Positions 36,755-45,003 of a DNA stretch of 64,000 nt are shown piece by piece (position 1 is the stretch's first letter; every line of letters starts with the position of its first letter). Source of the stretch: Bacillus pumilus (lineage in GTDB: Bacteria; Bacillota; Bacilli; Bacillales; Bacillaceae). The DNA lies in assembly GCF_003431975.1 (NCBI RefSeq), contig NZ_CP027116.1, forward strand, positions 3,472,001 to 3,536,000, in the 5' to 3' direction. Below the pieces are notes generated by a model. That model saw nothing but the letters and a program-made list of their open reading frames with translations. It searched no databases and was not told the origin of the DNA. Made by a program: the position numbers and the translations under genes.

Positions 36755-37148
36755 ATTGCACATCTTTAGATTGGCTTTGACTTTTCAATAGATCTCTGAT
36801 TTCAGTTAGTAAAACTTCCGTTTGATCCGGCGTTTCTACAACCTCTTCTTCCTCTACTTTTTTCCGTTTTAATTTATTCAAATAACGAATAAAGAGAAAA
36901 ATGGAAAACGAGATAATCAAGAAATCAACCACAGTTTGAACAAAGTTTCCATATAAAATTTGAGCGGATCCGATCTTAATAGCTAAACCGCTAAAATCAT
37001 GTCCACCAATAATAATACCGACAAGCGGCATGATCAAATCATTCACAAGAGAAGTGACAATTTTGCCAAATGCTCCCCCAATGATGACACCTACAGCCAA
37101 GTCAATGACATTTCCTTTGACTGCAAATTCTCTAAATTCTTTCAGCAT
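36753..37148 (-). CDS. mscL: Large-conductance mechanosensitive channel MscL
   Basis: Homopentameric membrane channel that opens under extreme turgor. The N-terminus [31 protein letters not shown] is the conserved helix plus pore-lining first membrane segment; the second segment is near residues 70-90, followed by a charged C-terminal helix bundle. 131 residues. It is transcribed on its own, convergent with ywpF and downstream of fabZ on the same strand. Confidence 0.95.
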   Translation of the reverse strand: MLKEFREFAVKGNVIDLAVGVIIGGAFGKIVTSLVNDLIMPLVGIIIGGHDFSGLAIKIGSAQILYGNFVQTVVDFLIISFSIFLFIRYLNKLKRKKVEEEEVVETPDQTEVLLTEIRDLLKSQSQSKDVQ

Positions 37149-37238
37149 CTTTTATCACCTTCATCTTTTTTTGTCTAATATGACGTTTTTTTGTCAAAAA
37201 TGCAAGTCCTTATCCGTTCAGACTGGTTGTTTTCATCT

Positions 37239-37267
37239 AAAAAAGCGATTCACCCTTGATGAATCGC
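37239..37267 (-). terminator. Terminator of fabZ
   Basis: GCGATTCA / TGAATCGC stem, followed on the minus strand by six Ts, starting 9 bases after the fabZ stop. Confidence 0.8.
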
Positions 37268-37275
37268 CAAACAAA

Positions 37276-37710
37276 TCATGATACTTTAGGACCAATAGAA
37301 AATGTGAGTTCTGCTTCACATGCCACTTCGCCATCTACAGTGGCTACTGCTTTTCCTTTTGCAACAGGACCTCGGAGGCGCGTCACTTCAACCTCTAAAC
37401 GAAGCTGATCGCCAGGCTTGACCTGTCTTTTGAAACGGCAGCCGTCAATTCCTGCAAACAAACCAATTCTCCCTTGGTTCTCTTCTTTACCTAAAATGAT
37501 GACCCCAAAAACCTGAGCAAGCGCTTCTACGATAAGCACACCCGGCATGACTGGATATCCTGGGAAATGACCGTTAAAAAATTCTTCATTTACTGTTACA
37601 TTTTTGATTCCAACCGCTCTTTTGTCACCGTCAACCTCTAAAATACGGTCGACCAATAAGAATGGATAACGGTGTGGAATAATGTCTTGAATTTGCTGAG
37701 CATCAAGCAT
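37276..37710 (-). CDS. fabZ: 3-hydroxyacyl-ACP dehydratase FabZ
   Basis: Removes water from 3-hydroxyacyl-ACP in fatty acid elongation. It has a hot-dog fold with catalytic His48 in [13 protein letters not shown] and Glu62 in VLIVEALAQ. About 144 residues. The start at 37710 follows AAAAGGAG by 9-10 bases and gives the usual opening [23 protein letters not shown]; thirteen extra codons upstream are not supported. Confidence 0.95.
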   Translation of the reverse strand: MLDAQQIQDIIPHRYPFLLVDRILEVDGDKRAVGIKNVTVNEEFFNGHFPGYPVMPGVLIVEALAQVFGVIILGKEENQGRIGLFAGIDGCRFKRQVKPGDQLRLEVEVTRLRGPVAKGKAVATVDGEVACEAELTFSIGPKVS

Positions 37711-37927
37711 GTCTTGATCTCTCCTTTTTTCTATATCGATGATCTTCATTTGATTCCTATAGAAGTATATTATGTTTGCTGGTATTTTTCAACGTCCACT
37801 CCACTTTATGGTAAAAAATAGAATCTATCATTACCTATTGTCATCAAATATAATCCACACTACACTCATTGTTTTTTCACAAATATGGTAATATATATTA
37901 CATCATTGATTGAATAAGAGGGTAAAA

Positions 37928-38983
37928 ATGAATTTTATAACCGATAAATCCATTAAAAAACTTCTCCATTCGTGGTACACAATGCTGAAGCACCGACATT
38001 TTTCGAAGGCTGAAGATATCAAAACAACTCTATTAAAATATAAACGTAAAATATCAAAAAAACAGGAACTCTATTTACATTATCAGCTGATGCTTTTCCG
38101 CCATCAGCTCTGGATGAATCAGACAGAGGACTTGGAAAAACTCAAACATGAACTGATGCCGTATAAAGATGAGATGAACGAAGAACTGTCCTATTACTTT
38201 TACTTCTTTCTCGGATTATATGAATCTTTAAAAAGCGATCAAAATGATGCGATCCACTATCTCGAAAAAGCGGAAGAAAGACTGTCATTCCTGAACGATG
38301 AGCTGGAGGAAGCAGAGTTCCATTTCCGTACAAGTGGTGTTTATTATAACAACCGTTATTCGTTGTTATCGATTCGTCACGTGCAAAAAGCCATGGATAT
38401 CTTTGCAAAGCACGGAGATGCCCATAGCCTCTATCGTTGTAAAATTGTGCTCGCCCTGAACTATAGCGACCAAAAGAAATATGAGGAAGCGGAATCTATT
38501 TTCCTCGAGATTATCGAATACGTGAACATCCTTGATGATCAAGAATTGCTCGGTATCGTTTATTATGACGCTGGCTTTATTCAGTCGAGACAAAACCGTC
38601 ACAAGGAAGCGCTGGATTACTTTCAAAAAGCACTTCGTCTACCAGCATACCGGAAGTCAGCACATTCGTATGTATCATGCCTCTACGAAACGGTCCGTTC
38701 CTGTTTTAAAGAAAATTTAACCGATGAAGGAATGAGGTATATACAAAAAGGGTTAAAAGAAGCCGTTGCTTCCCAGTTTGATATATTAAGAATCAAGTTC
38801 CAAATCTTATTCCTTCTCTATAGCCAAACACCTAGGGCAGATGAGCAGATCGCAAGGCTCGTCACATGTCTGGAACGAAAAGAAGCCTGGATTGATCTTG
38901 AGGATCTGCTTGCCGATGTCTCAGATTTTTATAAAAAAAAGGGCGACTTTGAGCGAGCCGCCTTTTTTATCATGAGAGGCTGA
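37928..38983 (+). CDS. rapD: Rap-family aspartate phosphatase/regulator (RapD-like)
   Basis: About 351 residues of tetratricopeptide helices with an N-terminal three-helix bundle (LLHSWYTMLKHRHFSKAEDI), the Rap architecture. Rap proteins dephosphorylate Spo0F or block ComA DNA binding and are usually inhibited by Phr peptides. No phr gene follows, as for RapD of B. subtilis, and the position between fabZ and flhP is that of rapD. The start at 37928 has AAGAGGG upstream; a TTG six codons earlier overlaps it. The last codons contain the terminator of the converging flhP gene. Confidence 0.8.
   Translation: MNFITDKSIKKLLHSWYTMLKHRHFSKAEDIKTTLLKYKRKISKKQELYLHYQLMLFRHQLWMNQTEDLEKLKHELMPYKDEMNEELSYYFYFFLGLYESLKSDQNDAIHYLEKAEERLSFLNDELEEAEFHFRTSGVYYNNRYSLLSIRHVQKAMDIFAKHGDAHSLYRCKIVLALNYSDQKKYEEAESIFLEIIEYVNILDDQELLGIVYYDAGFIQSRQNRHKEALDYFQKALRLPAYRKSAHSYVSCLYETVRSCFKENLTDEGMRYIQKGLKEAVASQFDILRIKFQILFLLYSQTPRADEQIARLVTCLERKEAWIDLEDLLADVSDFYKKKGDFERAAFFIMRG
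38934..38969 (-). terminator. flhP terminator embedded in the 3' end of rapD
   Basis: On the minus strand AAAAAAGGCGG and CGCCCTTTTTTTT pair about 30 bases after the flhP stop. The same bases encode KKKGDFERAAFF of RapD on the plus strand. Confidence 0.75.
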
Positions 38984-38997
38984 TGTCAGCCTGCTCA

Positions 38998-39816
38998 TTA
39001 TCGAATTGTATTCACTAATCCAAGCATCTGATCACCCATCGTAATCGTTCTTGAGTTCAACTGATAAGAACGCTGTGTTGTCATGAGATCTGTTAATTCT
39101 TTAGACATATCCACATTCGACGTTTCCAGTGCACCTTGCTGAAGCTGAATCGCTTGGCGGTTTGCTCCATTTAGTGCCGTTAATGCGCCTTGATAAGTAC
39201 CGTCAACTGAGAACAAATTATCGCCTTCAGAAACAAGTGCTGAAGAGTTATTCACTTGGACAACACCTAGATTCACCTGCTGGTTCGGTTGATTATCTCT
39301 AGAAATGGCTGTAAGCCGTCCATTTTTATCAATTGAAATATCACGGAAATTCGCATTTAAGACGATTTCATTTCCGTTTTCATCAAGAATCGGATAGCCT
39401 TCGCTAGTCACAAGCTGCACTTGGTTACGGTTATTGCCAGGCTGTAAGTAAAGAGAACCATCTCTTGTATAACGGATATTACCGCCGGCATTGACCTGCA
39501 TATACTGCGAAGGCGCTCCAAATGCAACATCAAGATCACGGCCTGTTTCTTTAATAGAACCTTGCAGCGAGTTAATGGATGCATTGACCATCGTACCTGT
39601 TCCAAGTCTCAGCCCATCAGGTGTCAGACGACTGTTTGCCACCTGTACATTTTTTTCATCCACTTGATTGAACTGTTGTCTGATCAGCTCTGAGAAACGA
39701 GTATTTTTCGCACGGTACCCTGTTGTTTCACTGTTTGCGATGTTGTTACTGATAATATCCAGCTGCTTTTGCACTTCGTTCATCGATACAGCTGCATTCA
39801 TCATTGTTCTAAGCAT
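38998..39816 (-). CDS. flhP: Flagellar hook-basal body rod protein FlhP
   Basis: FlgG-family rod protein of 272 residues. N-terminal coiled-coil MLRTMMNAAVSMNEVQKQLDIISNNIANSETTGYRAKN carries the rod-protein signature (SNNIAN...TGY), and the C-terminus has the matching helix NVDMSKELTDLMTTQRSYQLNSRTI. In B. subtilis FlhO and FlhP form the distal rod on which the hook is built. AAAGGAGG precedes the ATG. It is the second gene of flhOP, and its terminator overlaps rapD. Confidence 0.92.
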   Translation of the reverse strand: MLRTMMNAAVSMNEVQKQLDIISNNIANSETTGYRAKNTRFSELIRQQFNQVDEKNVQVANSRLTPDGLRLGTGTMVNASINSLQGSIKETGRDLDVAFGAPSQYMQVNAGGNIRYTRDGSLYLQPGNNRNQVQLVTSEGYPILDENGNEIVLNANFRDISIDKNGRLTAISRDNQPNQQVNLGVVQVNNSSALVSEGDNLFSVDGTYQGALTALNGANRQAIQLQQGALETSNVDMSKELTDLMTTQRSYQLNSRTITMGDQMLGLVNTIR

Positions 39817-39846
39817 GAGGATCCTCCTTTCTTTTTCATGTCTTGA

Positions 39847-40686
39847 TTAGTACACTCTACCAATTTCATTTACGGCTTTTTCTAAACTTTTATCATACGC
39901 CTGAACCACTTTTTGATTTGTTTCAAATGCTCGGTAGGCGGTTGTCATTTCTGTATATGATTTCGTCACATCCACGTTCGAAAGCTCCGATACACCTTGA
40001 CTTAACGTATAGGACATTTGACCGTTATTGACTGCACTTGGCAGGGGCTGGTTATCAGCTGTACGGTATAAATCATTTCCTTCGCGCGCTAAGTTCCTTG
40101 TATCCATCGCAACACGCACATCGATTTGCCCAAGGTTTTGTCCATTTTCACTCACAGTTCCATCTGCATTCACTTTGAAATTCTCGCTCTGAACCGTAAT
40201 TGGCTGACCCGTCACAGAAAGAAGAGCGCGTCCATTAATGGTCAACTGATTTTGTGTGTTCAATGTAATGGAGCTGCTTTTCGTATAACGAACGCCATCT
40301 GGTGTGTTGACCGCATAAAAGAGTGCTGATTTTTGATTGGTCTCCGGATTGATCGGCACGTTATTTTCAACTAGTGCCACATCAGTTGTTTGGTCCGTTG
40401 TTTTTAAAGTCCCTTGTGTAAATTGAGGGATCAATTCCTGCATATATGTCCCCGTATTGATACCGCCAATTGGCGATTGCTGCGGAACACTAAAACCTTT
40501 GCCTGAAGATGTTTGGAAACGTCCTGATTCCATTCGGCTCAGCAGCATTTCTGGAAATGCCCGCATCGCCCCTTCGTCCGCTTTATATCCTGGCGTATTC
40601 GCATTTGCGATATTATTTGAAAGCATTTCTGTCCGCCGCTCTTGAGCGATCATGGCAGAAGTTGCGGTGTATAGTCCTTTTAACAC
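39847..40686 (-). CDS. flhO: Flagellar hook-basal body rod protein FlhO
   Basis: FlgF/FlgG-family rod protein of 279 residues, starting MLKGLYTATSAMIAQERRTEMLSNNIAN and ending with VDVTKSYTEMTTAYRAFETNQKVVQAYD, the two ends that pack together in the rod. The start is GTG, preceded by GAGGTGAG. It is the first gene of flhOP, downstream of mbl but separated from it by a terminator and a SigD promoter. Confidence 0.92.
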   Translation of the reverse strand: MLKGLYTATSAMIAQERRTEMLSNNIANANTPGYKADEGAMRAFPEMLLSRMESGRFQTSSGKGFSVPQQSPIGGINTGTYMQELIPQFTQGTLKTTDQTTDVALVENNVPINPETNQKSALFYAVNTPDGVRYTKSSSITLNTQNQLTINGRALLSVTGQPITVQSENFKVNADGTVSENGQNLGQIDVRVAMDTRNLAREGNDLYRTADNQPLPSAVNNGQMSYTLSQGVSELSNVDVTKSYTEMTTAYRAFETNQKVVQAYDKSLEKAVNEIGRVY

Positions 40687-40741
40687 GTGCTCACCTCATT
40701 AAAATTCTTTCACATGACCTAAACACAATCTTCTATGAAAT

Positions 40742-40768
40742 ATATCGGCATATTTGCAGGGTTCTTTA
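40742..40768 (-). promoter_or_regulatory. SigD promoter of flhOP
   Basis: TAAA, 15 bases, GCCGATAT: an exact match to the SigD consensus, 56 bases upstream of the flhO GTG. Confidence 0.9.
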
Positions 40769-40770
40769 AT

Positions 40771-40804
40771 AAAAATCCCCCATTCTTTCGAAAAAGAATG
40801 AGGG
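40771..40804 (-). terminator. Terminator of mbl
   Basis: CCCTCATTCTTT / AAAGAATGGGGG pair on the minus strand, followed by ATTTTT. It lies a few bases after the mbl stop. Confidence 0.8.
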
Positions 40805-40810
40805 ACATCA

Positions 40811-41812
40811 TTAGCTGAGTTTACGCTTTGGCAGCTTGTCCATATTATCAAGCATCACGCCAGTACCAACAGCTACACAATCCATCGGATTCTCGGCAAT
40901 GAACACAGGTACTTTCAGCTCTTCTGCAAGCAATTGATCAAGCCCGTTTAGAAGTGCTCCGCCACCTGTAATGATGACGCCGCGATCAATAATATCAGCT
41001 GATAATTCAGGCGGAGTTCTCTCAAGAACTTGCTTCGCAGCCTGAACAATCGCAGATACAGATTCACGCAATGCTTCTTCTACTTCTTTGCTTGTGACGG
41101 TAATCGTTCTTGGTAATCCTGTCACCATGTCTCGTCCACGAATCGAAATCTCTTCTTGACGTGCGTCTGGGAATACCGTTGCAACTTGGATCTTAATATC
41201 CTCCGCCGTGCGTTCACCGATCAACAGCTTGTACTCTTTTTTAATGTAGTTAAGAATTTCCAGATCAAACTTGTCTCCAGCCATCTTAATAGAAGAGGCG
41301 GTTACAATGTCACCCATTGAGATGACAGCAATATCTGTCGTTCCGCCTCCAATATCTACGACCATGTTTCCACTTGGCTGAAAAATATCCATACCAGCAC
41401 CAATGGCTGCTACTTTTGGCTCTTCTTCAAGAAATACATGCTTACCACCGCTTTTTTCAGCAGCTTCTTTGATCGCCTTCTGCTCAACAGATGTAATGTT
41501 TGTCGGGCAGCAGATGAGCATACGCGGCTTAGAGAACAGCCCTTTCACATTTAATGAGTTAATAAAATGCTTGAGCATCGCTTCAGTTACTTCAAAATCA
41601 GCAATTACGCCATCTTTTAATGGACGAATCGCAACAATATTCCCAGGCGTACGTCCTACCATACGTCTAGCTTCTTCCCCAACAGCCAAAACTTTCCCGC
41701 TGTTTTTGTCAAGAGCTACTACAGATGGTTCATTTAACACAATTCCTTTTCCTTTGACATGAATCAGTACATTGGCAGTACCAAGATCAATTCCAATATC
41801 CCTAGCAAACAT
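40811..41812 (-). CDS. mbl: Actin-like cell-shape protein Mbl
   Basis: MreB-family actin homologue that directs lateral wall synthesis in the elongasome. Nucleotide-binding motifs are DIGIDLGTANVLIHVKGKGIV at the N-terminus, VDIGGGTTDIAVI near residue 160 and GVIITGGGALLNGLDQLL near 285. 333 residues, the length of Mbl, and position next to spoIIID and flhOP identify it among the MreB paralogs. Confidence 0.95.
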   Translation of the reverse strand: MFARDIGIDLGTANVLIHVKGKGIVLNEPSVVALDKNSGKVLAVGEEARRMVGRTPGNIVAIRPLKDGVIADFEVTEAMLKHFINSLNVKGLFSKPRMLICCPTNITSVEQKAIKEAAEKSGGKHVFLEEEPKVAAIGAGMDIFQPSGNMVVDIGGGTTDIAVISMGDIVTASSIKMAGDKFDLEILNYIKKEYKLLIGERTAEDIKIQVATVFPDARQEEISIRGRDMVTGLPRTITVTSKEVEEALRESVSAIVQAAKQVLERTPPELSADIIDRGVIITGGGALLNGLDQLLAEELKVPVFIAENPMDCVAVGTGVMLDNMDKLPKRKLS

Positions 41813-41996
41813 CTATATATATCCTCCTTGAAAATCTGTTTCCATAGCAAATACCACATTCTGCCCTAATTATATATTCTATCATAATTTGCAGAAAAAA
41901 AGATATTTCTTTACAAAAGTCTTTACAAAATTTGTGGTTAGAAACTACCGATATGAGGAAGATATATATATCATGTTTATGAACAAAGAACTAAGC

Positions 41997-42275
41997 TTAC
42001 TGTTTCACTGGCTCGCCTTCTAAGATTTCTTCTTTTTTATACTTTAACTTGGTGGCTTCTCCTCCTCGCAAGTGCCGGATTGATTTATGATAATCAAGTA
42101 TCTCCTTCACTTCATTGGCCAGATCAGGATTAATTTCTGGCAGTCTTTCTGTTAGATCCTTGTGTACAGTACTTTTAGAGACTCCAAATTCTTTCGCAAT
42201 AACACGAACGGTTTTCTTTGTCTCCACGATATACTTTCCTATCTTGATTGTTCGCTCTTTGATGTAATCGTGCAC
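41997..42275 (-). CDS. spoIIID: Mother-cell regulator SpoIIID
   Basis: DNA-binding protein that switches many SigE genes on or off and helps make SigK in the mother cell. The 92-residue sequence starts MHDYIKERTIKIGKYIVETKKTV and has the helix-turn-helix VIAKEFGVSKSTVHKDL. It begins with GTG after AGGGAGG. A SigE promoter lies at 42439-42467 and a short upstream frame in the position of usd lies between. Confidence 0.97.
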   Translation of the reverse strand: MHDYIKERTIKIGKYIVETKKTVRVIAKEFGVSKSTVHKDLTERLPEINPDLANEVKEILDYHKSIRHLRGGEATKLKYKKEEILEGEPVKQ

Positions 42276-42332
42276 ACCACTCGACCTCCCTAAAATGGAT
42301 GTGAGAAGTGTGAAATGAGATCCGTATGAATA

Positions 42333-42398
42333 TTATCCATTTTCAGCGGCGCTTGTTCGTCTAAATTTCTCATCCATTAGGTAGTAAATGCCAAACAC
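42333..42398 (-). CDS. usd: Short upstream frame, candidate usd
   Basis: A 21-codon frame starting GTG (VFGIYYLMDEKF) 7 bases after GAGGTG, lying between the SigE promoter and spoIIID. In B. subtilis a short gene called usd, upstream of spoIIID, must be translated so that spoIIID can be translated. Position and strong ribosome site fit, but this frame is shorter than I recall for usd, so the name is tentative. Confidence 0.4.
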   Translation of the reverse strand: MFGIYYLMDEKFRRTSAAENG

Positions 42399-42438
42399 GA
42401 CCCCTCACCTCAAACACTCTCTTTGTCAGGTTTGTAAC

Positions 42439-42467
42439 AGTGTATTAGCATTGCATAGGGAATATGC
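42439..42467 (-). promoter_or_regulatory. SigE promoter of spoIIID
   Basis: GCATATT, 14 bases, AATACACT on the minus strand; this fits the SigE consensus for mother-cell genes. Confidence 0.75.
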
Positions 42468-42543
42468 TAAAAATGAAGATGGGACAAGGGATTTATCAGA
42501 AAACGCAAAACTAAAAATCATTTCGAGTGGCGAAAATTTTCAC

Positions 42544-42572
42544 TTTACAAGCATAGGTATAACACGTAGAAT
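42544..42572 (+). promoter_or_regulatory. SigA promoter of ywoHG
   Basis: TTTACA and TAGAAT are 17 bases apart, placing the start near 42579. Confidence 0.6.
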
Positions 42573-42582
42573 AGGAAAGGTG

Positions 42583-42602
42583 ATTTATTTACCTAGATAA
42601 AT
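42583..42602. promoter_or_regulatory. Candidate YwoH operator
   Basis: A near-perfect 20-base palindrome with outer arms ATTTAT and ATAAAT lies just after the predicted start point and before the ribosome site. This is where autoregulating MarR proteins usually bind. Confidence 0.5.
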
Positions 42603-42621
42603 ATTTAATAAAGGTGAGCAT

Positions 42622-43035
42622 ATGGATACGTTAAATAGAGAGTGTTTACATCAAATACATCAAGGCGCTCGGCTTCTGTCTAAAAAAGCAAACGAAGCGC
42701 TTGCTGCTTATGACTTGTACATGTCCCAATGGACTGTACTTTTTTGTTTGGATTCATTCGGCCCGAAAACCCAGAAAGACATCTGGACATACTTGAACGT
42801 CGAAGCCCCAACCATTACACGAACCGTTACCCGTTTAGAAGCAAATGGCTGGGTGAAACGTGTACAAGGAAAAGACAAACGTGAAAATTTGATTGTGATG
42901 ACAGAGGATGCAAAAGCCCGATTTGAAGAAATCAAACGCACGATGGAACAATTTGAAGAAGAATGTCTTTCAGATTTTACCCACGAAGAAAAACAACTCC
43001 TCCATACACTTTTACACAAATTATCAACTGAATAG
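42622..43035 (+). CDS. ywoH: MarR-family regulator YwoH
   Basis: A 137-residue winged-helix regulator. The recognition region is WTYLNVEAPTITRTVTRLEANGWVKRVQGKDKRENLIVMT, a standard MarR DNA-binding core with its wing. AAAGGTGAGC precedes the ATG. It is in an operon with the drug-efflux gene ywoG 15 bases downstream, so it is probably the repressor of that pump. A palindrome upstream is a plausible operator. Confidence 0.88.
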   Translation: MDTLNRECLHQIHQGARLLSKKANEALAAYDLYMSQWTVLFCLDSFGPKTQKDIWTYLNVEAPTITRTVTRLEANGWVKRVQGKDKRENLIVMTEDAKARFEEIKRTMEQFEEECLSDFTHEEKQLLHTLLHKLSTE

Positions 43036-43050
43036 GAAGTGACATACATC

Positions 43051-44238
43051 ATGAACGAACGCATTTGGACGAGAGACTTTATTATGATTGTCCTGGTGAA
43101 TTTATTTACGTTCACCTCTTTTTATGCCCTTTTGACATTACTGCCCATTTACACAATGGATGAACTAAATGGAACAGAATCACAGGGCGGTCTCCTTGTG
43201 ACGGTCTTCTTATTGTCCGCTATTGTGACAAGGCCGTTTTCTGGAGCCATTATTGAAAAATTCGGCAAGAAACGCATGGCGATTTTTTCTTCAACGGCTT
43301 TCGCCCTGCTCACTTATTTATACATTCCAATTGATCAATTCCAAACACTTCTTACGCTACGTTTCGTGCAGGGAATCTTCTTTAGCATTTTAACAACCGT
43401 AACAAGTGCCATTGCTGCTGATATGATTCCGAAAACTAAACGGGGAGAAGGACTCGGTTACTTTGTGATGTCCATGAACCTTGCTGTTGTCATCGGTCCA
43501 TTTATCGCATTGAATCAAGTAGGAAAAGTAGGATTCCATTCTTTATTTCTTCTCTTTTCCATTATTGTCTCCATTGGCGCAGCTTTCACCATGCTGATTA
43601 GACAGCCAGAGCCTGAAAACGGTGGAAGTGTCGTCTTTCGATTCACTCTTTCTCACCTGTTTGAAAAAGGCGCTTTAAAGACGGCAGCAGTTGGAATCAT
43701 TATTTCTTTTTGTTACTCGCCAATCATTTCATTTATTTCAGTCTATGCCAATTCACTTAACCTGATGGGTGCAAGCAGTTATTTCTTCATTGTATTTGCG
43801 GCAGCGATGCTCGGATCCCGTCCATTTACAGGCAGACTTTTTGACCGAGTGGGACCTCACATCGTGATCTATCCTTCCATTGCTCTATTTGCGATCGGTT
43901 TATGGATGCTGACCGCTACGCAATCAGCAGCAATGCTTCTATTATCCGGCGCTGTCATTGGCCTTGGCTACGGCTCTTTAGTGCCATGTCTGCAAACTCT
44001 TGCCATTCAGCACTCACCAGCTCACCGCACAGGCTATGCGACGGCTACCTTCTTTACCCTGTATGATACGGGAATTGCGGCTGGATCCTTTGTATTTGGC
44101 ATGCTTGTCAGCTTCACAGATTTTTCAAATGTGTACCTCATTGCTGGCGTTGTCGTTTTACTCAGCATGGGCGTTTTTTATTGGAGCGAGCGAAAACCGC
44201 AAGAAGCAAGAGCACAAGAGGTTTCCCTATCAGAATAG
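43051..44238 (+). CDS. ywoG: MFS efflux transporter YwoG
   Basis: About 395 residues with twelve helices, of the drug:proton antiporter type. Motif A between helices 2 and 3 reads [14 protein letters not shown] and its echo in the second half is [11 protein letters not shown]. The substrate is unknown; the neighbouring MarR gene suggests a toxic compound as inducer. ATG at 43051 is preferred to a GTG at 43039 that overlaps the ribosome site. Confidence 0.82.
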   Translation: MNERIWTRDFIMIVLVNLFTFTSFYALLTLLPIYTMDELNGTESQGGLLVTVFLLSAIVTRPFSGAIIEKFGKKRMAIFSSTAFALLTYLYIPIDQFQTLLTLRFVQGIFFSILTTVTSAIAADMIPKTKRGEGLGYFVMSMNLAVVIGPFIALNQVGKVGFHSLFLLFSIIVSIGAAFTMLIRQPEPENGGSVVFRFTLSHLFEKGALKTAAVGIIISFCYSPIISFISVYANSLNLMGASSYFFIVFAAAMLGSRPFTGRLFDRVGPHIVIYPSIALFAIGLWMLTATQSAAMLLLSGAVIGLGYGSLVPCLQTLAIQHSPAHRTGYATATFFTLYDTGIAAGSFVFGMLVSFTDFSNVYLIAGVVVLLSMGVFYWSERKPQEARAQEVSLSE

Positions 44239-44347
44239 GATACTGTTTTAAACTTCACTGAAAACATGCTAAAATATAGGATATTTCAAATGAACAGACA
44301 GGTCTTTTGAAAAATAGTTGGCGTTAAGCGAAAGTATAGGTGATGTT

Positions 44348-44947
44348 TTGAATTACGAATTGTTTAAAGTCATACACGGGATGGCTCATCATTCTGAGTT
44401 TTTAGATCAAGCCATGATTTTCATTACGAAAAAGGCCATTCTCGTATATGCCCTCGTCTTATTGATTTGCTGGTTTTTAGGTAATCACAAATTTAAGAAG
44501 CATGTCTTCTTTTCTGGTGTAACAGGCATCGTAGCACTCATCGTCAATTTTGCGATTACACTGTTTCATTATGAAGAGCGGCCGTTTGTGGCGCACAAAG
44601 TCGACACACTGATCCCGCACTCAGCAGACGCTTCCTTCCCAAGTGACCATACAACAGGCGCACTGGCTCTTTCATTAGCCATTCGGTCCCGAAATAAAAA
44701 GCTCGGCAACATCTTGCTCGTCTTTGGATTACTCACAGGATTCTCCCGCATCTGGGTCGGTCACCATTATCCATTTGATGTATTAGGCAGCTTGATCGTA
44801 TCGATTGCCGTTGTCTTTATCATGAATAAATTATGGAAATTCTTTGACTCTCCAATTGATCGTATCGTGACTTTCTACGAGACAATTGTAGGGAAAATAT
44901 TCAGAAGGAAGCAAAAGGAACAGGGCTCTGACCTGTCCAACTCTTAA
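44348..44947 (+). CDS. bcrC: Undecaprenyl-pyrophosphate phosphatase BcrC
   Basis: PAP2-family membrane phosphatase that recycles the wall lipid carrier and gives bacitracin resistance. Catalytic motifs are EERPFVAH, SFPSDHTTGA and SRIWVGHHYPFDVLG, in the order known for BcrC/YwoA. About 199 residues. The start is TTG at 44348 after AGGTGA, which gives the usual N-terminus MNYELFKVIHG. Regulation by ECF sigma factors is expected from B. subtilis, but I could not find a clear ECF promoter here. Confidence 0.92.
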   Translation: MNYELFKVIHGMAHHSEFLDQAMIFITKKAILVYALVLLICWFLGNHKFKKHVFFSGVTGIVALIVNFAITLFHYEERPFVAHKVDTLIPHSADASFPSDHTTGALALSLAIRSRNKKLGNILLVFGLLTGFSRIWVGHHYPFDVLGSLIVSIAVVFIMNKLWKFFDSPIDRIVTFYETIVGKIFRRKQKEQGSDLSNS

Positions 44948-44953
44948 GTGGCT

Positions 44954-45003
44954 TGCGATAACGTGATGAAGAATCTTCTTCCACTTATCGCACCGCTTTT
45001 TTT
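44954..45003. terminator. Terminator between bcrC and ywoD
   Basis: TGCGATAA / TTATCGCA outer stem with an inner GTG-TGAAGA / TCTTC-CAC stem, then a run of Ts. The ywoD stop codon lies in the right arm. Confidence 0.7.

Noticed and set aside
42388..42600. 70-codon plus-strand frame upstream of ywoH
   Set aside because: It has no ribosome site, runs over the SigE promoter of spoIIID and the ywoH promoter, and shows no recognisable protein features.
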